Shown here: positions 38,753 to 47,106 of the stretch, piece after piece
Layout of the letters: each line of letters starts with the position of its first letter
Position numbering within the stretch: position 1 is the first letter of the stretch
Assembly: GCF_014522205.1 (NCBI RefSeq)
Contig: NZ_CP046884.1
Coordinates: forward strand, 620,001 to 684,000
From: Corynebacterium poyangense
GTDB taxonomy: Bacteria; Actinomycetota; Actinomycetes; Mycobacteriales; Mycobacteriaceae
Length of the DNA: 64,000 nucleotides
Direction: 5' to 3'
Notes under the pieces: generated by a model
The model's database searches: none
Seen by the model: the letters and a program-made list of their open reading frames with translations, nothing else
Told to the model about the DNA's origin: nothing
Made by a program: the position numbers and the translations under genes

Positions 38753-39474
38753 AGTCGGATATCGACCTTCTCCCGCTGGGCGATATCGTTGAGGCGTTCG
38801 GTGGACACCAGGCCGGAAACGACCACGATGCTGGCTTGGGCAGCTAGGGGGGCAAAAACCTGGTGCCAAAAATCAGCTGTGCTGTGCCAGCCGGGTGATA
38901 GGTAGCGTTTTCCGGCGCAGTAGGTGGGGTGTTGAGCGCCGGGCGGTGGGGCGGTGGTTGCACGGTAGGTGTCTACTAGCTCCTTGAGTGGAGGTACAGG
39001 CTGAAGAAATTGGTCGCCATAGAACCGGACCGTGGGCCCAAAGTCTATGGCTTCGGGGGTGGGAAGCTCCTTGCCGATTTCTGTTACTCCTCGACCAAAA
39101 GGATCATCGCTAAGCACAACGAGTTCTGCGCCGCTTTCTTTCGCTAAGTCAGCAACGGTGTCAGCCTCGGCTAAACGGCAGAACACGATATCGCCGTTGA
39201 CTGGGCTGTCTACTGGGCACAGGGTGAAATCTATTCCGGCGGTGACGGCGCCGAGCGCAATAACCACGGCTTGCCATCCCACAGGCAATCGAAGTTCAAT
39301 GGATGTCTCGCCTGGTTCAGCCTCAAATTCTTCACAGAGCATATTGCCAACCTTTGCCGCCCAGTTGTCTAAAGTCAGGGCGGAAAAGTCAAGCCGAGCT
39401 CCGGTATCTTCTTGGTACACCGTTAATCGGGGGGTGGCTGGATCATCGGCTAAGAGGTCTGCGAGCAAATCCAT
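38749..39474 (-). CDS. TIGR03089 family protein
   Basis: A 241-residue actinobacterial protein that resembles a shortened N-terminal part of an adenylate-forming enzyme but lacks the AMP-binding signature, so catalysis is doubtful. Mycobacteria and corynebacteria keep this gene next to the LCP gene and the wbbL-manC locus; here crtB and crtI lie between them. TACCCT ends six bases before the ATG on the minus strand, so the mRNA is probably leaderless. The downstream ArsB-like gene overlaps its stop. Confidence 0.8.
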   Translation of the reverse strand: MDLLADLLADDPATPRLTVYQEDTGARLDFSALTLDNWAAKVGNMLCEEFEAEPGETSIELRLPVGWQAVVIALGAVTAGIDFTLCPVDSPVNGDIVFCRLAEADTVADLAKESGAELVVLSDDPFGRGVTEIGKELPTPEAIDFGPTVRFYGDQFLQPVPPLKELVDTYRATTAPPPGAQHPTYCAGKRYLSPGWHSTADFWHQVFAPLAAQASIVVVSGLVSTERLNDIAQREKVDIRL

Positions 39475-39480
39475 ACTCTC

Positions 39481-39491
39481 AGGGTACGGTA
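39481..39491. promoter_or_regulatory. overlapping divergent -10 elements for TIGR03089 and crtB
   Basis: Only 23 bases separate the start codons of the two divergent genes. Rightward TACGGT (39485-39490) lies seven bases before the crtB ATG. Leftward TACCCT (39486-39481) lies six bases before the TIGR03089 ATG. Both fit the TANNNT -10 pattern with transcription starting at the A of the ATG. The -35 regions would lie inside the opposite coding sequence. Confidence 0.55.
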
Positions 39492-39497
39492 GAAATT

Positions 39498-40421
39498 ATG
39501 CCGGTGCCGATTCCCCATCCAGAAGACTTACATCGGTGGGATCAGGTAGCCCACCGTTGCGCTGCGCGCGTAGTCCGAGGGTATTCCACGAGTTTTGGGC
39601 TTGGGATTTCCTTACTTCCGCCAGCAGTCGCCCGAGATATTTGTCATCTTTATGCGGTCGTTCGTATCGCTGATGAGATTGTCGATGGTACCGGAACTCA
39701 AGCCGGATTATCCCCGACGGATATTCGGGCCGCACTGGATCACTATGAACAATGCGTTCTCCAAGCGCCGAGCCAGCGCTTCCATACTGACCCGATTATG
39801 CATGCCTACGCAGATACTGCGGCCCGCTGCCACTTCCCGGAGCACTTAATCCGCTCCTTCTTCAGCTCTATGCGTCAGGATATTTGCGTCGAACCTCAAG
39901 GCCATAGTTACAGCCCTGAGGAACTTTCACACTATATCTATGGCTCCGCGGAGGTCATCGGCTTGTTGTGCGTTGCAGTATTTGCAGCTCATGACTCCTC
40001 GGCACCGTGGGAAAAGGAGCGACAGGATCGGGTGAATACCGGAGCGCGGGCACTAGGGGCGGCTTTTCAAAAAATCAATTTTCTGCGCGATATCGGGGCT
40101 GATTATCAACAGTTACATCGCACCTATCTTCCCGGGATTAGTCCTGATGACTTCCACGAGGATGCTTTAGGCGATCTCTTGGTATCAATTACCAAGGATT
40201 TAGACAGCGCAGATTCCGCTATTAAAGATCTTCCTGCTTTTTCTCAACCTGCAGTAGCGTCAATCAGCGCTCTTTTTCGACGACTTCATGAGGAATTGTC
40301 TTCTCGAACTATCTCGGAGATTATGCAGAGTCGAGTACGAATTAGTAACGCTGAGAAATTAAAAATAGTTCTAAAAGCCGTTACGTATACCCAGTGGCGG
40401 AATTGTCGAAAGGGAAAATAA
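39498..40421 (+). CDS. crtB: phytoene synthase
   Basis: A 307-residue squalene/phytoene synthase that joins two geranylgeranyl-PP molecules. The first aspartate-rich motif is in RIADEIVDG near residue 60 and the second in NFLRDIGADYQQ. The ATG at 39498 starts MPVPIPHPED and has no ribosome binding site but a -10 box seven bases away. The partner crtI follows after three bases. No geranylgeranyl-PP synthase (crtE) or late carotenoid gene is in the window, so the end product is unknown. Confidence 0.93.
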   Translation: MPVPIPHPEDLHRWDQVAHRCAARVVRGYSTSFGLGISLLPPAVARDICHLYAVVRIADEIVDGTGTQAGLSPTDIRAALDHYEQCVLQAPSQRFHTDPIMHAYADTAARCHFPEHLIRSFFSSMRQDICVEPQGHSYSPEELSHYIYGSAEVIGLLCVAVFAAHDSSAPWEKERQDRVNTGARALGAAFQKINFLRDIGADYQQLHRTYLPGISPDDFHEDALGDLLVSITKDLDSADSAIKDLPAFSQPAVASISALFRRLHEELSSRTISEIMQSRVRISNAEKLKIVLKAVTYTQWRNCRKGK

Positions 40422-40424
40422 ATA

Positions 40425-42068
40425 ATGCCGAGGTCTCTTCAGCCGGGAACAAAAATTGTGGTGATCGGTGGCGGGGTGGCAGGCCTAGCTAGTGCTGCTT
40501 TGCTTGCTGATCATGGTGCGGATGTATGCGTCGTCGATAATGGACGTCGACCGGGAGGGCGAGCTGGGAAACTAGAGTTGGCTGACTACCCGGGTTTTCG
40601 TTGGGATACCGGGCCGTCATGGTTCCTGATGCCCGACGCGTTTGAACACTTTTATCAGCTTCTGGGAACCTCGATAGACCAAGAGCTCACCATGACGCAC
40701 TTGGAGCCTGGGTATCGGCTTTTTCCGGAGAACGATCACCCCGTAGATATCCCGCGTGGTATTGAAGCTGTGGCTCAGTTAGCTGAGTCTTTCGAATCCG
40801 GGGCGGGACAGAAAATGCGAGAGTATTTGACCCTCGCTGGTGAAGTTTATGAGATCGCTTGCCAACGTTTTCTTTATACAACGTTCACGACGCCGGCGCC
40901 GTTTTTACACCCGATAGTGATCCGCCGGTTGGGATTGTTACTTCAATTACTGGGAAAAAGTCTAGAAAGCTGGGTTAATCAGAATTTCAACGACACCCGG
41001 CTTAGACAAATGCTGAAATATCCGGCGGTATTTTTATCCGGTGAGCCACGCTCAATACCAGCGCTCTATCACTTAATGAGTCACACTGATCTAGTTCAAG
41101 GAGTTCGTTACCCTCAAGGCGGTTTCGCCGCGGTCATCAATAGTCTTATCCGGCTGTGCCAGCAACGAGGAGTGACATTTCGGCTACGGACCTCAGTTCA
41201 AGAAATAACCTGGGAAGCCTCACGGTCAAAAAATCCGCTCCGCAAAGCTCATGCCACCGGAGTTAACGCCGAAGAACGAACACCCGACGGGCCACGGAAG
41301 ATTCACCTCGACGCCGACTATGTGGTTTCTACCGTCGATCTTCATCACAGTGAGATGGACCTTCTTCCTGCTCATCTCCGGACCTGGAATAACAAGCACT
41401 TTCGTCGGGTCAACCCCGGTATATCAGCGGTCTTGGTCATGGCTGGAGTCACCGGTTCGCTCCCTGAGTTAGAACACCACAACCTCTTCTTTAGCCACAA
41501 TTGGGAGGTTGATTTTGATCAAGTACGACGCCCATTACAGTTCCGCCCCGGTGAGGATCCAGTAGCGCATACTCCCTTTTCCCGATCGGTGTATGTGTCA
41601 AAAACGTCGGCCACGGAACACGATGTTGCACCAGCGGGGCATGAGAATCTCTTTATCCTCTTGCCGGTGGTTTCAGACCCTCGGCTAGGGCACGGGAATC
41701 TTCATCACCAAGAGGCGTCCGCGTCGGTGTCGTATATCCAAGATCAAGTTATTGAGTTGATTTCCCGACGAGCCAATATCCCAGATCTTCGCTCCCGGAT
41801 AGTCATCGCCAAAACGTTGGGTCCAGCCGATTTCTTGGAACAGCATCATTCTTTCCATGGTGGTGCTATTGGGCCAGCCCACACCCTCGTGCAATCGGCT
41901 TTCTTCCGGGGTGCAGTTCGTAGTTCCGCCGTTGACAACCTCTTTTTTGCAGGAGCTACTACTCGCCCAGGAGTAGGGGTGCCTATGTGTTTGATTTCCG
42001 CAGAAAACGTGCTTAAAGCAATGACCGGGGACCGAACTTCCGGCCCCCGGAAAAGCAGGGAACAATGA
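40425..42068 (+). CDS. crtI: phytoene desaturase
   Basis: A 547-residue FAD-dependent desaturase that converts phytoene to lycopene-type polyenes. The N-terminal dinucleotide motif VIGGGVAGLASAALLADHGA is followed by GRRPGGRAG, and the C-terminal signature FFAGATTRPGVGVPMCLISA is present. Start is an ATG three bases after the crtB stop with a weak AAAGGGAAAA site. The 3' end faces the LCP gene across 15 bases. Confidence 0.95.
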   Translation: MPRSLQPGTKIVVIGGGVAGLASAALLADHGADVCVVDNGRRPGGRAGKLELADYPGFRWDTGPSWFLMPDAFEHFYQLLGTSIDQELTMTHLEPGYRLFPENDHPVDIPRGIEAVAQLAESFESGAGQKMREYLTLAGEVYEIACQRFLYTTFTTPAPFLHPIVIRRLGLLLQLLGKSLESWVNQNFNDTRLRQMLKYPAVFLSGEPRSIPALYHLMSHTDLVQGVRYPQGGFAAVINSLIRLCQQRGVTFRLRTSVQEITWEASRSKNPLRKAHATGVNAEERTPDGPRKIHLDADYVVSTVDLHHSEMDLLPAHLRTWNNKHFRRVNPGISAVLVMAGVTGSLPELEHHNLFFSHNWEVDFDQVRRPLQFRPGEDPVAHTPFSRSVYVSKTSATEHDVAPAGHENLFILLPVVSDPRLGHGNLHHQEASASVSYIQDQVIELISRRANIPDLRSRIVIAKTLGPADFLEQHHSFHGGAIGPAHTLVQSAFFRGAVRSSAVDNLFFAGATTRPGVGVPMCLISAENVLKAMTGDRTSGPRKSREQ

Positions 42069-42083
42069 GGTAGTTATTCCAAA

Positions 42084-43685
42084 CTAATTCACGCAGCGTG
42101 GCCCGTTGCCGCCGGCGTCAATCTTGGGAGACTCTGGCAATTCTCCCATATCCGAACCTGGCTGACCCACGACGCTCTTTTCCTCGGCTGCACTTTCTTG
42201 CAGATCGCCATGAGGTCCGTGGTAGTCATTATGGGCAACGACGATAATGGTCCCCGGTTCGAGGGAGGAATTTTCTTTTACTTCAAGCCCGCCAAGGGCA
42301 TTGGCGAGTTCATGGCCGGCGTCTTCGCTGCCAGGGGCCACGAGGATTTGGCTCGTGGAATACACCCCAGGGCGGGAATTTCCGGTTTCTACCACTTTTA
42401 GTCCATCGTCTTTAAGAACTTTGGCGATGGCTCCAGCGAGACCCGGAGTAGACCCAGCGTTGAGCACGTGGACCTGGGATGTCTTGACTGCGTCGCTGAA
42501 TTTCTCGGCAGGTTGAGCCGTGGTGCTAGAGCTTTCCGTGTTGTCGTTGTTCGGATCGTTCTTATCGCCCAACAGGTTCTTCATGAATCGATGGACTTCA
42601 TCGACGTTGACGGTAACGATGGATTCCCCATAGTCGCCCACACCATCCAGTGAAGTTACTGGGATAGTGTTGAATACCACATTTCCGCCGGCGAGGTCCT
42701 GGAGTTGGGTGGCGAAGCTGATGATATCCCAGCCATCATCGAGCACCACAGAGCGCTGCACGGCTTGTCCCATATCGGAGAGCTTGCTGGGGTTAGTGAG
42801 CGTGCCGGCGGCTAACACTTTGTTGACGAGCGAAGCCATATACGCTTGTTGGCGGACAATGCGATCGAGATCACCGCGGGGGAGACCGTGACGTTGGCGA
42901 ACAAAGGCTAACGCCTGAGGGCCGTTGAGAGTTTGCTGTCCGGCTGGGAAGTTAGCGCCGGAGAATTCATCATTGACTGGGGCGTTAAGACAAACATCCA
43001 CGCCCCCAACAGCGTCGGTGAGTAAGACGAAACCAACGAGGCCAACCTCGGCGTAGTGGTCGACTTCTACTCCGGTTAGGTTAGCCACTGCCTGGATCAG
43101 GGCTTTTCGGCCTGCAACTTTAGAGCGTTCTTCAATTTCAGCATCGCTGAGGTGTTGTCCGCCTTGGGCTGCTTCAGCTCTGAGGTGTTCTGCCTCGCTA
43201 GCCTTGTGTGCGGCATAAACCCCATTGATCTTCATATTGCCGTTTTCGCCATCTTTAATGTAGGTGTCTCGCGGAATAGAGACGGCGGTGGCGGAGGAAC
43301 CATCGTTAGGGACCCGAATCACCATCATGGTGTCTGTGTTATCGGCTTCCTCATCACCGGCATGAAGCATGTCAATTTCTTCAGGGGTAAGTTGATTCCC
43401 CTGGGCGTCGGTACGGGAATCAGATCCCACCAGCAAGATGTCGGTAGCGCCGTCAGCGGCGTGCCCGCGGGAGCCTTTACCACCACCGAGTGCGAGGTTC
43501 CCCGCGTTAGCGACGTCATTTCCCACCCGTCCCACGGCATACCAGCCAACGCCAGAAATCAGTAGCACGCACACCGCTAGGACAGCGAGAACAACTTTCA
43601 GAGGTTTGGGGCCCGCCTGGGTTAGTGAGGTAGCAGCCGAGGGCGCTGCCTTGATATTCCTTATGGGACGCTGCGGCTCGTTCAC
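42084..43685 (-). CDS. LytR-CpsA-Psr family protein with LytR_C domain
   Basis: A 533-residue type II membrane protein. A cytoplasmic N terminus of about 30 residues precedes one membrane helix (VVLAVLAVCVLLISGVGWYAVG). The LCP domain (about residues 75-320) shows LLVGSDSRTD, VSIPRDTYI and LAFVRQRHGLPRGDLDRI with the phosphate-binding arginines; a LytR_C domain follows (about 395-480, VHVLNAGSTPGLAG). In Corynebacteriales such proteins attach arabinogalactan to peptidoglycan, which fits the neighbouring wbbL gene. It diverges from wbbL; 125 bases separate the starts. Confidence 0.93.
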   Translation of the reverse strand: MNEPQRPIRNIKAAPSAATSLTQAGPKPLKVVLAVLAVCVLLISGVGWYAVGRVGNDVANAGNLALGGGKGSRGHAADGATDILLVGSDSRTDAQGNQLTPEEIDMLHAGDEEADNTDTMMVIRVPNDGSSATAVSIPRDTYIKDGENGNMKINGVYAAHKASEAEHLRAEAAQGGQHLSDAEIEERSKVAGRKALIQAVANLTGVEVDHYAEVGLVGFVLLTDAVGGVDVCLNAPVNDEFSGANFPAGQQTLNGPQALAFVRQRHGLPRGDLDRIVRQQAYMASLVNKVLAAGTLTNPSKLSDMGQAVQRSVVLDDGWDIISFATQLQDLAGGNVVFNTIPVTSLDGVGDYGESIVTVNVDEVHRFMKNLLGDKNDPNNDNTESSSTTAQPAEKFSDAVKTSQVHVLNAGSTPGLAGAIAKVLKDDGLKVVETGNSRPGVYSTSQILVAPGSEDAGHELANALGGLEVKENSSLEPGTIIVVAHNDYHGPHGDLQESAAEEKSVVGQPGSDMGELPESPKIDAGGNGPRCVN

Positions 43686-43810
43686 TCTAGGCTATCTTCC
43701 TCATAGACAATGGTTGAATCTCCGGATTTCTCCAGAGAAGAATACTACTGGACAGACGCCCGGGTGGCGTAAACCAATATTTTGGGGCTCAACGGTAGGA
43801 TCCAAAGATT

Positions 43811-44707
43811 GTGAGTATTACGTCTTCTGTGCTTCCGGTGATTACCGTAACGTATTCACCGGGGCGTTATTTACGCACATTCCTGGATTCATTGCCATCA
43901 GCAACGACACACAACATTGTGGTCATCATGGCGGATAATGGTTCGACGGATGGCGCGCCGGAAGCTGCACAATGTGACGACGTTATACTTCTTCCCACTG
44001 GGGGGAATATTGGTTATGGTGCGGCGATTAACGCTGCTCTTCGGGAAGTCGATCGTTTGGGTATCGGCAATGACTTCGTTCTTATCGCCAACCCCGACGC
44101 TGTTTTTGATCCCAACAGTATTGACCAGCTACTAGAGTGTGCCGCCCGGCACCCACGAGGTGCAGCTTTTGGTCCGCGTATTCGAGAAGCTGATGGCAGC
44201 ACCTATCCTTCGGCTCGCGCCTTGCCCACTTTGAGTAACGGGATTGGACACGCGATCTTGGGTGGGATCTGGGTGTCGAACCCTTTTAGCCGTGCGTATA
44301 AAGATGATCTGAATATGGACCAGGAACGGGAAGCCGGGTGGCTTTCTGGGTCCTGTCTTTTACTGCGGCGGAGTGCGCTGAACGAAATCGGTGGCTTCGA
44401 TGAGCGTTACTTCATGTATATGGAAGATGTTGATCTGGGAGATCGCCTCCGGCGCGCCGGGTGGACCTCGATATTTTGTCCCACGTCGGTTATTACCCAC
44501 GCCAAGGGGCATGCTGCTGGGTCACGTCCACGCCTCACCCTGAAGGCACACCATGACAGTGCCTATCGCTATCAGGCGGATCGGCATCCACAGTGGTGGC
44601 AGGCTCCCCTTCGGTGGACGCTAAAACTAGGTCTGCAATTGCGTTCCGTGGTGGCGCTGCAATCAGAGTTGCGTCGGCGTAACCAAGATAATCATGAAGA
44701 CAGATGA
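43811..44707 (+). CDS. wbbL: rhamnosyltransferase WbbL (GT2)
   Basis: A 298-residue glycosyltransferase that adds rhamnose to decaprenyl-PP-GlcNAc to form the arabinogalactan linkage unit. GT2 motifs are MADNGSTDGAPE, LIANPDAVFDPN and YMEDVDLGDRLRRAGW. The GTG start lies nine bases after TAGGAT, so initiation may be leaderless; no ribosome binding site is seen. The neighbouring LCP and mannose genes support the role. The end overlaps or abuts the manC start region. Confidence 0.9.
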   Translation: MSITSSVLPVITVTYSPGRYLRTFLDSLPSATTHNIVVIMADNGSTDGAPEAAQCDDVILLPTGGNIGYGAAINAALREVDRLGIGNDFVLIANPDAVFDPNSIDQLLECAARHPRGAAFGPRIREADGSTYPSARALPTLSNGIGHAILGGIWVSNPFSRAYKDDLNMDQEREAGWLSGSCLLLRRSALNEIGGFDERYFMYMEDVDLGDRLRRAGWTSIFCPTSVITHAKGHAAGSRPRLTLKAHHDSAYRYQADRHPQWWQAPLRWTLKLGLQLRSVVALQSELRRRNQDNHEDR

Positions 44708-44720
44708 GGTGAAAAAGATC

Positions 44721-45803
44721 ATGGCAACGATGGCTGATACCGATGCCGTCATTTTGGTGGGTGGGCGCGGCACCCGGTTGCGTCCGTTAACCGTCAACAC
44801 CCCAAAACCGATGCTTCCCACGGCGGGTTACCCCTTCTTGCAGCATCTATTGGCTCGGATCAAGGCGGCCGGCATTGAGCATGTAGTGCTTTCTACCTCA
44901 TATCGAGCTGAAGTTTTTGAGCAGTACTTCGGAGACGGCTCGGATTTTGGTCTCGACATTGAATATGTCGTGGAAGAAGAAGCCCTAGGAACGGGCGGTG
45001 GTATTCGCAACGTCTATCCTCGGCTTCGTCATAACACCGTGATGGTATTTAATGGCGACGTTCTGGCGGGAACCGATTTAGCTGCTTTACTGCGTACTCA
45101 TCACCAGAAAAATGCGGATGTGACCATGCACTTGGTTCATGTTACGGATCCACGAGCTTATGGTTGTGTGCCTACCGATGAGGAGGGGCGCGTCCTGGAT
45201 TTCTTGGAGAAAACCGAAGATCCTCCCACGGATCAAATTAACGCCGGGTGTTATCTATTCCGTCGGGAATTGATCAAAGAAGCTATTCCGGCTGGACGTG
45301 CAGTTAGTGTCGAACGCGAGGTTTTCCCACAGCTTTTAGCTAACGGGCATCGGGTTATTGGACATGCTGATACGTCCTATTGGCGAGATATGGGGCGGCC
45401 CGATGACTTTATCCACGGCTCCTCAGATTTAGTCCGTGGCATCGCCTACTCTCCTCTCCTCGCCGGACGAACTGGTGAATCCTTGGTAGATGACACAGCC
45501 GGTGTGCGAGAAGGCGTCATCCTATTTGGCGGCACAGTTGTGGGTCGAGGAACAGAAATTGGTGCTGGTTGCCGGATCGACAGCTCGGTGATTTTTGACG
45601 GCGTCACTATTGAACCGGGAGCCAAGATCGATAACTCCATCATCGCCTCTGGTGCAAGAATCGGCGCCAACGCGCGTATTAGTCACTGCGTCATCGGCGA
45701 AGGCGCCAATATCGGGGCCCGGTGTGAGCTTCAAGGTGGAATGAGAGTGTGGCCAGGAGTGGCAATTCCCGACAACGGAGTCCGGTTTTCTTCCGACGCA
45801 TAG
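44721..45803 (+). CDS. manC: mannose-1-phosphate guanylyltransferase
   Basis: A 360-residue nucleotidyltransferase; orthologues are also labelled rmlA2, or ManB in M. tuberculosis. The N-terminal pyrophosphorylase motif VILVGGRGTRLRPLT is followed by TPKPMLP; the C-terminal third is a left-handed beta helix of hexapeptide repeats (IGAGCRIDSSVIFDGVTIEP). It makes GDP-mannose for phosphatidylinositol mannosides and lipomannan. GAGGTG precedes the ATG at 44721; an in-frame ATG at 44694 would overlap wbbL by 14 bases. Confidence 0.88.
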   Translation: MATMADTDAVILVGGRGTRLRPLTVNTPKPMLPTAGYPFLQHLLARIKAAGIEHVVLSTSYRAEVFEQYFGDGSDFGLDIEYVVEEEALGTGGGIRNVYPRLRHNTVMVFNGDVLAGTDLAALLRTHHQKNADVTMHLVHVTDPRAYGCVPTDEEGRVLDFLEKTEDPPTDQINAGCYLFRRELIKEAIPAGRAVSVEREVFPQLLANGHRVIGHADTSYWRDMGRPDDFIHGSSDLVRGIAYSPLLAGRTGESLVDDTAGVREGVILFGGTVVGRGTEIGAGCRIDSSVIFDGVTIEPGAKIDNSIIASGARIGANARISHCVIGEGANIGARCELQGGMRVWPGVAIPDNGVRFSSDA

Positions 45804-46064
45804 CGGCGTGGGCATCTGCGCTTAGGCTGAGAAACTACATCGGATGGTCTTTATCTGGTGTGGTGGGGTTGCCTAAAATTCGTCATCATCAGCAAGGTCT
45901 GGGCGCTATCTAAGGGCGGTCTAGGATGGTTCTTAGCTAAAGGTTAACCCCTTACTTTAAGGGTGGGTAGTAACAAAGTGGGGATGGCTCACCAGGTGAT
46001 TGGAAAATTGTGCCTAAAAAATCCTGAACCACAATATCTAGTACCCCCGATAATACCCCCTAGG

Positions 46065-46094
46065 TGTGAAAATTGTGACTTGTGTGAAATGTGA
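46065..46094 (+). repeat. four tandem TGTGA repeats
   Basis: TGTGA occurs at 46065, 46074, 46083 and 46090, that is at spacings of 9, 9 and 7 bases, all in the same direction. The array ends 43 bases upstream of the -35 box of the next gene, a usual place for activator binding. Confidence 0.55.
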
Positions 46095-46137
46095 CGTGGG
46101 AGAAGGGGAGAATCTTGCTGGAATCACTCGGCGCGGG

Positions 46138-46170
46138 TTGACGATATGTAGGGTTGGGTGTGTAATCACA
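46138..46170 (+). promoter_or_regulatory. promoter of whcD with a palindrome over the -10
   Basis: TTGACG (46138-46143) and TGTAAT (46161-46166) are 17 bases apart, a good sigma-A spacing. The palindrome TGTG-TAAT-CACA (46159-46170) covers the -10 box and could be a repressor site. The transcript would have a leader of roughly 95 bases. Confidence 0.6.
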
Positions 46171-46267
46171 ACGGTGTAAGGCGAATTCTTGACCGCCCCT
46201 CCTTGCGGACGGGGAGCAAGTGCGAAGCCGAAGGATAGTTGTTGAGCAACGGAGAAAGGACAATGGC

Positions 46268-46567
46268 GTGGATGATGTGACAGACAGCGCCGTTCTCCGT
46301 GTAGGCGCTGCCGCGGAACTAAGCCTCGAAGAGCTTTTTGGGGCTGTTGAACAAGAGTGGCAAGACCAGGCTCTCTGTGCCCAAACTGACCCGGAAGCTT
46401 TCTTCCCGGAGAAGGGCGGTTCTACCAGGGAGGCCAAAAGAATCTGCAAAGCATGTCCGGTTCGGGATGAATGCCTAGAATTTGCCCTGGAACACGATGA
46501 ACGTTTCGGAATATGGGGTGGCCTTTCGGATCGTGAGCGTCGCCGACTAAAACACCAGATCAGCTAA
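46268..46567 (+). CDS. whcD: WhiB2-type iron-sulfur regulator (WhcD)
   Basis: A 99-residue WhiB-family protein that binds a 4Fe-4S cluster. The four cysteines are in ALCAQ, ICKACP and ECLEF, and the G[IV]WGG turn is GIWGG, followed by a basic tail RERRRLKHQ. The GTG at 46268 follows GGAGAAAGGA by seven bases; a nearby ATG is out of frame. Its position between manC and DUF3499 matches whiB2/whmD of mycobacteria, which works in cell division. The stop codon overlaps that of the next gene by four bases. Confidence 0.9.
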   Translation: MDDVTDSAVLRVGAAAELSLEELFGAVEQEWQDQALCAQTDPEAFFPEKGGSTREAKRICKACPVRDECLEFALEHDERFGIWGGLSDRERRRLKHQIS

Positions 46568-47019
46568 TACTCAAACCGGGGATCTATATCTCGGGGATCG
46601 AGATTGAGGTACACCGCAACGAGGTGACTCAGAACTGTCGACAGTAAATCTCGGCGATCAACTACGTCCTGGGCGCGTTGTTCAATGGGTTTGCGAAAGA
46701 GAACGAGCCGAGCCCTTGTGGGAAACCCGTGGGAATCTACTCCAGCGGGAATGATGCGGCCCAACGGGACTGGGCCATCGGCAAAAATTTCCTCAGGAAG
46801 GACAGTCATATCGGCACTGAGTCTCATGCGGGGAATGGTGTCTACGGCAATGTCTAAGCCCTGGAGCTGATCAGCAAAGGCTTGCTGAATGGGGGCATAA
46901 GCTTCTAAAACGAGGGCGTCAAATTCTTCTCGGGGACTGCGAGAACGCGGAGCGTTTCGGGGGAAAAGCGGGCCACGGAGGCCGCGGCCGTGGCGGTCGC
47001 GAGAAGCAGAGGAAGGCAT
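46564..47019 (-). CDS. metallopeptidase-family protein with degenerate zinc motif
   Basis: A 151-residue member of the small zincin-like family found next to whiB2 in actinobacteria (Rv3259 type). The expected HExxH helix reads LSHLVAVYLNLDPRDIDP; only one histidine is left and the catalytic glutamate is absent, so peptidase activity is unlikely. The N terminus is basic and arginine-rich. TAAGCT ends seven bases before the ATG on the minus strand, so translation is probably leaderless. It diverges from the DUF3499 gene. Confidence 0.78.
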   Translation of the reverse strand: MPSSASRDRHGRGLRGPLFPRNAPRSRSPREEFDALVLEAYAPIQQAFADQLQGLDIAVDTIPRMRLSADMTVLPEEIFADGPVPLGRIIPAGVDSHGFPTRARLVLFRKPIEQRAQDVVDRRDLLSTVLSHLVAVYLNLDPRDIDPRFEY

Positions 47020-47070
47020 GGTTGTTAGCTTAAACCTGAGCGCGAAACTCGGCTTTAAGGCACGCGGGGG

Positions 47071-47098
47071 TTGAAAAGCTCAAGTAGAAGTCTAGACT
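47071..47098 (+). promoter_or_regulatory. promoter of the DUF3499 gene (leaderless)
   Basis: TTGAAA (47071-47076), 16 bases, TAGACT (47093-47098), then eight bases to the GTG start. Transcription would begin at or next to the start codon. Confidence 0.65.
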
Positions 47099-47106
47099 TG
47101 AGGATC

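Larger units (their letters stand above)
45804..46267 (+). other. 464-base intergenic region upstream of the whiB2-type gene
   Basis: No coding sequence is supported here. It holds a CCCTTA/TAAGGG hairpin with a three-base loop (45949-45963), C-rich tracts around 46045-46060, a tandem TGTGA array (46065-46094), a good sigma-A promoter (46138-46166) and about 100 bases of leader. It has the look of a regulated promoter region. A small RNA cannot be excluded. Confidence 0.6.

Noticed and set aside
45949..45963. CCCTTA/TAAGGG hairpin as terminator of manC
   Set aside because: It is short, has a three-base loop, lies about 145 bases after the stop and has no T run.
46020..46065. C-rich stretch as a 6C-type small RNA
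   Set aside because: There are C tracts, but no pair of C-rich loops on stable stems and no terminator.
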